64,000 nt of DNA from Phytoseiulus persimilis (taxonomy: Eukaryota > Arthropoda > Arachnida > Mesostigmata > Phytoseiidae), in contig CM075102.1 of NCBI GenBank assembly GCA_037576195.1, forward strand, positions 22,378,745-22,442,744, given 5' to 3'. Shown piece by piece: positions 24,726-34,335 of the stretch; positions within the stretch are counted from its first letter, which is position 1; the number at the start of each line of letters is the position of its first letter. The notes beneath the pieces were generated by a model, which saw only the letters and a list, made by a program, of their open reading frames with translations, did not search any database and was not told the DNA's origin. The position numbers were made by a program, and so were the translations under genes.

Positions 24726-25390
24726 GAGACCTTTTCCTTTCGAGATGGCCGCCACACCGGTTGTAGCAGACGGGAACCGTTGTTCGAGATCAGAGAGCGG
24801 TATTCGCCAGAAGCATGCCGCAGCGCCGGCTTCCACGTCGAAAATCAAGAAGGCGGGATTTTCGGGGAAAAAAAAAAGTTGTCAGATCGACCCGGAAACT
24901 CCATAGTCGGGTAGTCTGGACCAATCTAAGAACTTTTTGCCATCGGAAAAATTTTCGAATTCGGCATCCCTGAGGAGCTACGGGCCTTAATGCACAGAGT
25001 ACGCGATCTTGTCAGGTGGTCGATCCTGACGTCGAGGTTGAAACGATCTTTCGTCCTTCTCACAGATCCTGAGCTAGAAATCTGGAGTTGCCGGGCGTTT
25101 GAGCAGCATCCTATCCCGCCTCGACTTAAGCACTTTCGAATTCGATCGGTTGACTTTAGAAGTTTGTCGATCAGTTTTTTGGGAAAAGTTGAAAAAAAAA
25201 ATTGCAATTTTTTGGCCGATTTAAAAAATTCAATTTTTTTTACCAATTCACGAAATTCGACGAGAAAAAGACGCGCCGTCCTTCCAGCTATCGAACGCAA
25301 AAAGATTTTCCAGAATCCGACCATTTTTCACCGAGCTATGAGCAAAAGAAGAGAGGGTAAGAAAGTTCCCGACTTACGATGACCACCCTG
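24726..25390 (-). repeat. Right terminal inverted repeat (mariner 1)
   Basis: This is the 665-bp arm, the more complete of the two. It includes the stretch missing from the left arm and T- or A-rich runs on both sides of TTGCAA. Confidence 0.9.
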
Positions 25391-25392
25391 TA

Positions 25393-26250
25393 TTTTGTGA
25401 GCGCTGGTTGGACCACAAAGCTGTCCGACGAACAGCTCAGCAATATGATCGTTTCGACCGGCCCCAGGGCCCAACCGTGAGTGACTCCCGGTTTCCGTTG
25501 ATCACGTTGCGTCGAGACTTAATTCGCACAGATGCACACGTGGGAAAAAAGATGACTCGACTACGCGCCTACTTGCGGGCCGAATCGAACTGGGATCTTC
25601 CAAGTTTTTACGTCCATGTAGCTCCCTCTGAAGTGCTCGGGTGGCTTCCCATTTTTCGGGACTTTGTCTCCGCGCGTCGAAATCAGATAATTCTCCGATT
25701 TCCACACACCAAAAGATTCATTATCCTCGTATCTGAAGTTTTGAGATCGCTCGGAGTGATACCCTCATCAAATAGTTCGGACGAGTCCGAGGAGGCAACG
25801 TTTTCTTGAATGGAGGGATATGAAAAGCTGCGAGATGTGCAGTATGCATGAATCTTCAGAAGCACCGATGCGCCTCGTCATCATCGAACGGCCGACCGTT
25901 CGAACGACTTGGAAAGTCCTATCCGTTTTCTGAGCAGTCTTCATCCTCATCCACTGGTTTGAGCGCTGACATCCCGGCCTCGCAAGCTTGACGTGCGGAG
26001 CGGATCGCCGTCCCGCTCGGTACACCGCTGTTCTGAACGCGGTCTAGAGTGGCAGGTCATACACGAAGGAAAAAGTAGCCAACGAGAAAATACAGAGGAT
26101 GGTACTGCTATATACGACCAGTAAATCGTTTCTTAGCGGAACCGACGCCCACCGGCCTGGCGTTAAGGCGCCCCGATATGCGATGAGAAATAAGGGAGGA
26201 AGCTCTGGCGTCCGTCGGTAAAGTCAACCGTCATATGCGAAGTTTCATTC
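25393..26250. other. Stretch without a recognised gene
   Basis: An open frame of 133 codons on the plus strand (25408-25809) adjoins the transposon. It has charged and aromatic residues but no domain I recognise. It could be an exon or a decayed repeat. Confidence 0.25.
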
Positions 26251-26256
26251 TTTATT
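26251..26256 (-). terminator. AATAAA poly(A) signal
   Basis: An AATAAA hexamer on the minus strand lies 29 bases after the stop codon of the secreted-protein gene at 26285-27355. Confidence 0.7.
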
Positions 26257-26284
26257 TGGACTATCCAGATGAGCCTCGTAGCTC

Positions 26285-27355
26285 TCAGGGCATCATGTAC
26301 CTTGCGAGAGTCTGGTTGAGAGCCTGAGCGTAAGCACCATTGAGGGTGTTCACCAGCTGGACTGAGATGTTCTGATTCACCTTATTAGAGAACTCGCTGT
26401 ACCTGCAGGAACAATGAATATTTTGTCTTTAGCTTCCCAGGCTCCTGAACGCTTCGAGACATGAGATCAGATTTCATCGCTTACCGTGCTCCGTTCAGGT
26501 CGAGTTTGCCTTGGACGACCTTGGTGGTCGCTGTCACAGCGGGAACTCGGATCGATTGGAGTTGAGCTCGATATCCTTTGATTCCGTGAACTTGGACGAG
26601 AGCATAGGTATTCGAGTTTACTCGAGTGTTGGTTGAGATTGAATGAACTTTGCTGCCGCTGTCTCCCTTAAAGAACAGTTTCGTCGTTCAGTTGATACAA
26701 TCTACCTGCTCTCTAGATGCTGAATTCTCAAGGACTGTGTGTTCATGCGACGCCAAACGCACCTTAACGTCAACATTCATCAGGAACTGAGCCGAGCCCA
26801 AGAGTACGTTGCAGCCGAATATCATATCTGCGCCACTTCCTCGTCCGTAGGTGCAGTCTCCTGTACGTACGAGGCCGCTAAGGCCAACAAGAGACCCTTG
26901 AGTGAAATTCGCGTAGAGGTCTTGGTTGAAAGGTCCTGTTCGCAAAGAGCGCGTCAGTGTTTGGATGGCTTATTTGCCACGAGCCCCTCAGTTGAGCGCC
27001 GCCATACGTATTGGAAATATTGAACTCGTAAACCTCACCGTTCTTGGGAACGAAAACTTTGAAGGGATAAGCTCGGGCGGGATCGAGGTTTCGAGTCCTC
27101 AGCTGCAATTGACAAATCTGGCTGACGTGGATATCTCGGGTAGTTCAGCAATGACTGCGTCGCCGTCGTCCCATCGGGATTCATCGGACGACACCGAATT
27201 CTCACAGAAATTCTCGCGAAGGAGCACGATGAAGTGATCGAAAATCTCACCTGGTACTTCAGGTCAGAGAGTACTCGGTCCATCAAAGAGTTCACTGCAG
27301 GGTTGGCGAAGGCGACCGAGCAGGCAGCTGCCAGGAGCAGTATTGAGGAGTGCAT
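26285..27355 (-). CDS. Group-7-allergen-like secreted protein, five exons (best-preserved member)
   Basis: The exons are 27251-27355, 27039-27102, 26763-26935, 26485-26666 and 26285-26402, joined by consensus GT-AG introns of 148, 103, 96 and 82 nt. The product has 213 residues. The start ATG at 27355 opens a clear signal peptide (MHSSILLLAAACSVAFA). The mature protein has an N-terminal helix (VNSLMDRVLSDLKYQ), the LDPARAYPF motif, a conserved GPFNQDLYANFTQG segment, then RTGDCTYG with a second Cys (FGC) about 15 residues later. After that come alternating strands (FLMNVDVK, YALVQVHG, VVQGKLDL) and a C-terminal amphipathic helix. This is the order expected of group 7 mite allergen-like / BPI-fold proteins, which are secreted and bind lipids. 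The fold assignment is inferred from pattern; gene structure and secretion are well supported. Codons and splice sites are intact. Confidence 0.85.
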
Positions 27356-27527
27356 TTCGGTTCTGAAATCTACAGGTCTAGCAGAATTTACGATCAGAAC
27401 TGAAACCGGTACGGAAGATAACTAGTTCTCAGTTCTTTCCCTCAGGAGTCCGAACCGCGGTTCCTACTCACGTGGATTGCAAGCACAGCAGAATCGGTAT
27501 TCTGGTGAATCTTGGACGCTTCGCGAG

Positions 27528-27534
27528 CTTTATA
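27528..27534 (-). promoter_or_regulatory. TATA-like box
   Basis: TATAAAG on the minus strand lies about 170 bases before the ATG at 27355. A donor-like CAC/GTGAGT near 27470 and an acceptor-like TTTCAG just before the ATG would allow a 5' UTR intron between them. This is a position-based guess. Confidence 0.35.
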
Positions 27535-27559
27535 CTTCCCGCAAACCTCGCTCACCCAG

Positions 27560-28895
27560 AACGATTCGAGCTGGAAAGAGCTGAGTATTCTTAAGTCTGT
27601 TCGAGTCCCACACTCGATCCTCTTGGAGGGATTGAAACGGTTGAGCTTGTTTCGCTGGATTTGGTTTGAAATGACTCGTCGAGAGTCGAGCCCGATATCA
27701 CTAGATAATCTCATGTGCAACACCCCTTCATCAGGAGGCCTTACGTTGTACTCGCATCGACAGCGTCTTGAATAATCGACAAGGACGCTGCTCCGATTTT
27801 GGGTTCCCTCATCAGTTGAATCGAGCTATGGAAATTCATTCCTGCTGAATGGTGCGCCGCAACGTTACGAGAAACTTTTCGTTTTCGAAGTGGGTCATGG
27901 TATGCATAGGAGTGGAGGTGCCACTAAGAGAGTTTCCTCCTGGATGTCGAATATCCAGAGTTCCTGATGCCTCCTGAGCAATCTGCCACGGCAGAGAAAA
28001 CCTTCAATGGCAGGGGACCCTCGCGATTCATTGCTCAGTGTTGGATATTTCGCCCAGCCCAAAGAGGAACTCCGATACTCCACCAGTTGGGAGCCTCGAT
28101 CTGCGAAAGACTTCGGCCAGAGTTCACTTAACCAAACGGAGCTCGAGCTTACGCGGCATGAAGCTGGTTCCAGTTCGGCCCAGCTCACCAATACGAGCCG
28201 GAATAAATTCGGGCTCTCGTCGAATCCGTCTTGGAGACTGCTCCGTCTCCCATTGTTTCCAACATAATCTTAGAAATCCATGGATCGCAGCGGCGAGCTG
28301 TAGCTGCGAAACTCAAGCTGTGATCGACTCCGACTTTAGGAACGAGGCAATGGAGATCTTGAGAAATGACGTAATCTAATATCATCAAGAGTTGGATGGA
28401 TAAGTTCCCATTCTTCGTTCCACGAAAAAAATGAATTCATGGTTTCGGTGGGAATTTTCCGTTCCAGTGATTCTCACAACCCACCCATAGGAAATTAGGC
28501 AGGCAAAGAAGTCGATACAGGCATTGAGCCAGGGCGAAAACAAGGCATATAGTCAGAATAGGAGGACACGCGGAACGAAGAGTAGCAGTGGGCAGTTGGA
28601 AGGTGCGCTCTTTACAAGAGAATCGAGGGTTCGCGATTAGCCGTCCTAGAATGTGAGATGTTCTCCATCACGTAGACTGTCCGATTGGTGGGAGGCAGTT
28701 AATGACAGCGCCAAGTCATTTGAACAGCATGAGCCCGTTGCAATACTAGGGAGGTCCTGTCACAGCCTAGGGATTCGTACACCTCAGACAATGAGAACGT
28801 ATTTTACTCAGGATATTTTAATGTAGATTCGCGTTGAGCTTGATTTGTATCCAAGGTCCAGAGCATACCGGCGCTCGGATGAAGCATGTTGTAGA
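27560..28895. other. Stretch without a supported gene
   Basis: No domain, splice-supported exon or repeat was recognised. Confidence 0.3.
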
Positions 28896-28899
28896 CGAC

Positions 28900-29110
28900 T
28901 TAGTTTGGCTCAGCGATGCTATGGCGGTCATCCCTCGATACTTTCGAGTAAATGCTGAGAGACCGCTCCGCGTCAACACTGCCGACTGGGACGCTGAGGC
29001 AAATTAGCGCCATTTGAGAACGTTTCGTGAAGCGTTGGGCTGAGACAAAAGTCCGCGGGGAAGAACTGAAGCAATTGAAGTCCTTGATCGACTGCAAGAA
29101 CATTCTGAGC
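28900..29110 (-). pseudogene. hAT transposase C-terminal (dimerisation) fragment
   Basis: On the minus strand the frame ending at 28900 closes with LSVPVGSVDAERSLSIYSKV and a DDRHS stretch. This is the hATC dimerisation motif (P-x-x-S-x-x-x-E-R-x-F/L-S) near the end of hAT transposases. The catalytic region before it is not recognisable, so this is a truncated relic. A different hAT piece (BED finger) lies at 61.9 kb, and I cannot say whether the two come from the same family. Confidence 0.7.
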
Positions 29111-29877
29111 TTCACTTTCGCCAAGTCCACTTCGTCGCAACCGGGAATATGCTCGGGGACGAACTCGGGAGCTACTGTAGTGATTCGAAAGTCCTCGCTT
29201 ATCGCGGTGAAAGCCGGAAACGACATGAATAGCGGGAGAGGCCGAAAATCGCAGAAAGAGCCAAAAATCGCGACTTCTGCGATTTTATTCCAGCCCTGTT
29301 CATATGAGAAGGGTCTCGTGACAGGACCGCGTGAGTGTGGGTCATCACTCGAGTTTGAATAAAGAATTTCAAACCGGCATTCTGATTCGCAATTCTCTAG
29401 AACGTTTTCCCCACAGGATCTGCTCCGGTGTCTTCGGGGACACCGAGTGCAGCATGGAGGGCCTGTAGAACTCAACGTAGAGTGTTGCGATGACGTTAAG
29501 CATCTCTTCGAAGTGTCCTGAGTGAACGAGGCGACGCTGAGCCAGTTAACCCTTGCTTGAACTCTGGGTGCGGCGGTTCGGCTGAATGCGGGTCGATCGA
29601 GCGGAACATTCATAACGGTTCCTAACGGGCCTTCGAATGGGACACGCTTCGTGTTCTCAATCTGGCAGTTGTCTTCTTGGAATTGTTTTTCTGTTGAATG
29701 ATTCACAAAAGGTAGACCCTATGGTTCACAAAAGGAACTGCGAGTGCGAAAAATGAAAAAGAAGAATGCGGGAAGATAGAAGAGCCATGGGGCAAAAAAA
29801 TGCATTTACGCACGACCCAGAAGAATGGAAAATTCAGCTGGAGTGTGGGGCTCATCTGGGTGATACGCACTGAAAAA

Positions 29878-30190
29878 ACCTATGGCCCATTACCTGGAAG
29901 ATGCGAGACGATAGAAGTTCGAAGGCGTTTGGGATCGTAGGTTGAAGGGAAGGCTTGAGAGGTGAGGGCATTCCAAAGGCGAGATTTGCGAGTGAAGGAG
30001 GTAGAGTCGAACTGAGCAGAACGATAGGTAAATAATTGTACAGAATGGGGTTGTTGTTTGGCGCTACGTCTGGGTTCACGGATGAGGGCCGTAAGGGGTG
30101 GAAAGAGGGAAGAGATTTCAGTTGAACATCTCCCATTGAAGTATCGGTAGAATGGACAGAGGTCGGCGACGTTGCGTCTGAAGGACAATA
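29878..30190 (-). pseudogene. LINE (jockey/CR1-like) C-terminal fragment
   Basis: The minus-strand frame reads FRRNVADLCPFYRYFNGRCS, then SFTRKSRLWNALTSQAFPST, then a basic helix and a stop near 29880. This is the typical end of jockey/CR1-like LINE polyproteins: RR..D.L.FYR.FHG.CS, then R..RLWN.LP...FP..Y. Nothing of the reverse transcriptase remains upstream, as expected for a 5'-truncated copy. Confidence 0.75.
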
Positions 30191-30199
30191 ATTCGAGGG

Positions 30200-31060
30200 A
30201 GGAGAACAGGGTCTCATCACCAATGAGGCGAGGGAATTACTTGTTAAACTCGGCCGGCGTTCATCATGTGGCAAGCAGCATCGCTCAGAAACAGCAGAAC
30301 CTAGTCGTCGCGGATGCCATACGAGCGATAGCGGATGGGAACATTGATGGAAGGCCGAGAAACTGTCGAATGGTTCGTTCCGTCAAACACCACGGAGTTT
30401 ATCCCAGAGGGTGACGTTGATTTCTCATTCTGCGCTCAGGCAGCCCACTATAGTGTTCACCAAAAAATGCTTTGTGAATGTGTCATTCAGTCCTTCGCTC
30501 TGGTGGTACGTTACCCACCTATTGCTCGTCGAATGTTTGCGATAGTTCGTTCGCGGAGTTATTTGAAGATACTTCTTTGTCCATGCTCCTGCCGGAAACT
30601 TCGCGAGGAATCATTCCGATGAAATTCTTTAATGCATTTTTTTCGTGCTGCAGAGTTCGCGTCTGGAGTTCTTTCCAGGCGTGCCAAAGTGCTCCGTCCT
30701 GAGCTCTCAGACGTCCTGTTGGAGTTTTTCGGCTGATTCCGTCTTTTCAAACTTGGCAACTCTTTGGAGATCGATGATCTAAAACTTGAAAAATCGAAAT
30801 CATAAGCTCGGTCAAAATCGATGGTGTTGAGCTCAACGAACGCACGCCACTGAGCAGTGAGCGTCGATCAAAGCTCGGAATGCTGCATGGAATCAGTGAA
30901 TTCAATGGCGACCAATATGCGATCAGATGAAGCCACTCAGTTGATCGCCAAAAGCGGTGCCCCCCTTGTTCTTCGGAAATGGAGGAGAAAATCGGAGTAG
31001 TGTGCGATGTGGTTGCTAGGCCTTCCAATGATCCGCAAATTTTGAGATTTTTTTTGAGAT
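30200..31060. other. Stretch without a supported gene
   Basis: Only short frames and no repeat structure were recognised. Confidence 0.3.
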
Positions 31061-31856
31061 CCCACTTCACGGGATCCGCGGATCTCTGCAAAACGGATCC
31101 GCGAAGTTTCACGGTCGACTCAAAGTGTTCTCAGCTCACTGCTACCAAATAGACTCGCAACACGCTGTCCTCGAGGCGTGGTTCAGTGTATCTTATTTTC
31201 ATAGCTTGATATGGGGGAGCAGTGAGAGAAGAAAAACCAAGTACATTCTATATGAGCTCTTGCATCCATGTGGCAACTCGCAAAATGAATGCATTGTTCA
31301 ATTCACTGTAAAAGAACAAGCATACAATGAACTATGTACATCACGAAGCGAGTTAGGGAACTCTTGAGATGGCTGTTTCCTATCGTTACGAATTTCTCAT
31401 CTACAAATTCTTGCTCGGATCATCGGTGGATTTCGATGGCTTCCTTCTTGCCGATTCAAACGCTCTTCGTAGCATGAAAATATCGTTCAAACTTTCTGAT
31501 TTGAGGCTCACGCGGTTTTCGCCGAGGATCATTCGCAAGATGCTGAAGTCCCGTTCGGGCTGAACGGAGGTCATATTCTTACCTCAGTACAATATGCCGG
31601 GTGCGATACTGATGGAATGTCATCTCGGAAGGGCCCTCTTCCGAGCAAAGCCAGCTCACAGTCAGCTGCCTCTGGGCTACTGTTGCGCGATACAAACAAA
31701 ACAGAATCTGGCTCGAAAATTCCTGACTCAAAAATACCCTGTACGGCTGACACCAGCGGGCTACGGAACTACGGGCGATAACCACAACAAAAGACTGGTA
31801 ATCCGTGTTAGCTCTACGACCATTTCTTCATGGAATTTCACGATTAAATGTGCGCT

Positions 31857-31972
31857 GGTCTTGCGGATCCGGATCCGCGAATATCTCGTGGATCCTGCGG
31901 ATCTGGATCCGCGAAGATCCCGTGGATCCTTCGTATCTGCGCCCGCGAATACCTTGCGGATCCGGATCCGCG
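31857..31972. repeat. GGATCC-rich tandem palindromic repeat
   Basis: About three units of roughly 34 bp start with CGCGAA(T/G)AT and are built of GCGGATCC and GGATCCGCG words, including the palindrome GCGGATCCGGATCCGC twice. Single related words (GGATCCGCGGATC, CGGATCCGCGAAG) lie at about 31070-31105. Confidence 0.75.
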
Positions 31973-32390
31973 GGAAGGCCTAGTGGTGGCACCAAGGCAC
32001 TGGCGGATCCAGGAATGACTAACCTGGGCGATTTCCGTTTCGAACCACAGAGAAGAAGGAGCAATATCGCTGACTAGCTTCGTTCGTATGCATGGAGGCG
32101 CCGTCGACTTCAGACTTCTCCCCATGCTCCCGGCGCCACAACTCGGCTGATCAGATTTGTGTTTTGGGAGATGAGGGAGTGTTGAGCACTCGGAGGAAGA
32201 GCTACATATTCTAGTTCCCCAATCGGCTCAATATGGACGGACTTATGTCTGGCTGAAGTGGACGCTCCATGTTCTCTCTGTCATCGAACTTTGAGAGGCT
32301 CCCGAACCGTAGCGAAATCGAATTTCGAAGTCCTGTTCCCGCCAAAAATCCAACCATACCAGGAAAATGATTCACCAGGAGCTGCAAGTA

Positions 32391-33877
32391 TTGGGTGGAT
32401 GCAAAAGTTCTGGGCCCCTAATTTCAATCGCTCATAACTCCGCTCCCAGGAAGCGCAGAGAGATAATAAAATATACGAAACGTGCGGAATTCAGTCAGCT
32501 TTCAGATGAGATCAGCCGCAATGATCGTCAAAAAACACCGTGCTTACAGGAGCGATTTTACTGAAAGGGTCGAAATTCGGAAAATCGAGATTTTGCAGTT
32601 CCGGCGAAACTAAGATTATGACCCCCTATTTTCTCTTCAGAATCATGAATTTCGTCGAAAAATAAACGGTTTCAAAAAAAAAATTGAGCATTTCGGCCAC
32701 GGCAAAGCGGAGATATCGGCTCCCGAAGATTCGACTTTTTTGTGATTTTTTGGTGACTTTTTTCCCGCCTATTGAACGGTCTCATGGATGGGATACGGTG
32801 GAACTGCCCTGGAAACGCTCGGGAGCCTCTGGAAAATGTTTTCTCAACACAGAGTGATCGGCATGTCTTCCCTCCGAGACAATGAGTTCGATTGCTCCGA
32901 GAGAACTTGCTGGCTTTCTCACAAAATGTCACGTTCTCGAATGTTAGGCTACGAGAACCGACGCTGGGGACGAGAGAGATGGGGATTCCATTTTCAGTAT
33001 CGTTCCACTCGTGCGACAACCAACAGGTTCTTCCAACGCGCTCATTGCAGCACCGAATCTTTCCTGTTTCCCGTGAAGTTCGTGGAAGTTTCAGAAACTC
33101 TAGCCATCATCCCGGAGTGGTCAACCGAGATCAACTGACCCGGAGCGCAATGCTCTACGAGTTCCTCAAGGGGAATTCAGCGGCGGAGACGAAGCGGCAA
33201 ATGGAACCCGTGTTCCGTGAAGCCACTCCGTCTCTTTCCACAGTGAAGAGGTGGTTCGCCAAGTTCCGAGACGGCAATCAGGACCTGAACGATGAGCCAC
33301 GATCAGGCCGACCTGTTGAACGACGACTTGGTTGCCGTCGCTGGAGAGACGAAAATGATTCCGACAATCTGACTCTTATTCTAAGGTCCCTTCTTGCAAG
33401 GCGAACAACGACGAGAAGTATTGAGAAAACAACTTCAAGAAACTCCCGAGCGTTTCCAGGGAAATTCCACCGTATCCCATCCATGAGACCGTTCAATAGG
33501 CGGGAAAAAATGTCACCAAAAAATCACAAAAAATTCGAATCTTCGGGAGCCGATATCTCCGCTTTGCCGTGGCCGAAATGCTCAATTTTTTTTTGAAACC
33601 GCTTATTTTTCGACGAACTTTATGATTCTGAAGAGAAAATAGGGGGTCATAATCTTAGTTTCGCCGGAACTGCAAAATCGCGATTTTCCGAATTTCGACC
33701 CTTTCAGTAAAATCGCTCCTGTAAGCACGGTGCTTTTGGACGATCATTGCGGTTGATTTCATCTGGAAGCTGACTGAATTCCGCACGTTTCGTATATTTT
33801 ATTATCTCTCTGCGCTTCCTGGGAGCGGAGTTATGAGCGATTGAAATTAGGGGCCCAGAACTTTTGCATCCACCCAA
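32391..33877 (+). mobile_element. Internally deleted mariner with about 460-bp inverted repeats
   Basis: The element begins TTGGGTGGATGCAAAAGTTC at 32391 and ends with the complement at 33877, with TA on both sides (32389-32390 and 33878-33879). The two arms match over about 460 bp (32391 to about 32857, and about 33418-33877). Only about 560 bp of middle remains. It encodes the mariner N-terminus (LYEFLKGNSAAETKRQM ... VKRWFAKFRDGNQDLNDEP, 33150-33300) and then loses frame, with the whole catalytic domain missing. It is nonautonomous. Confidence 0.9.
33140..33310 (+). pseudogene. Mariner transposase N-terminal (helix-turn-helix) remnant
   Basis: The HTH region closely follows the mariner pattern (LYEF...GxSAAE ... 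VKRWFAKFRDGN, then DEPRSGRP). After the DEPRSGRP motif the frame shifts: LNDDLVAVAGE continues in another frame. No DDD catalytic motif follows. Confidence 0.85.
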
Positions 33878-34264
33878 TACTTCCCGTCCCGGCTAGGTTC
33901 TCATTGATCGCGCAGGACTGTACAGCCTATTCCGTTGAAGCAAGATCTATAACTTGAGACCGAGAACGCCCATGTTGGATTTGAGGTTGGCTCTTTACAT
34001 GGATCCCCGACGAATATCTCCTCTTTTTAGAGGGTGACGACCGGGTGCTCCTTGCATATGTACGGGGTGCAAGCTACCGAATAAAAAGTGTCGCTTGGGT
34101 GATGAGTGGACACTATCGAAATCGGTGAAATCACCCAGATTCGGCACTCTTCTTGAGATCTGCCATTGCTCACTTTAAAACGACACAGCTGAAAAAGTCA
34201 TTGGTCGTAATGCGAAAGGCTTGCATGCGTGACATTCGCACTTTCAGAGAGACTCACTTCGAGC

Positions 34265-34278
34265 AATTATGATTTACT
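34265..34278 (+). repeat. Target-site duplication (left) of LINE
   Basis: AATTATGATTTACT is repeated exactly at 38411-38424. Confidence 0.85.
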
Positions 34279-34335
34279 CAACAAAACTTTTTATTGTGTG
34301 CGGTCTATAACGAGTGTGTACATCACAAAGACTCT

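Larger units (their letters stand above)
22962..25390 (+). mobile_element. Complete Tc1/mariner-superfamily transposon with long inverted repeats
   Basis: The element starts CAGGGTGGTCATCGTAAGTC at 22962, ends with the exact complement at 25390, and is flanked by TA on both sides (22960-22961 and 25391-25392). The TIRs extend far inside: 22962-23537 on the left and 24726-25390 on the right. The left arm lacks about 80 bp that the right arm has, near the outer end. Between the arms is one uninterrupted transposase frame. The left TIR reaches to within 100 bp of the transposase ATG, so it probably contains the promoter and 5' leader. An intact ORF and largely matching arms suggest recent activity. 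Confidence 0.93.

Noticed and set aside
32892..33596. 234-codon frame across the second mariner
   Set aside because: It joins TIR sequence, a short transposase N-terminus and out-of-frame sequence; only 33140-33310 is genuine transposase.
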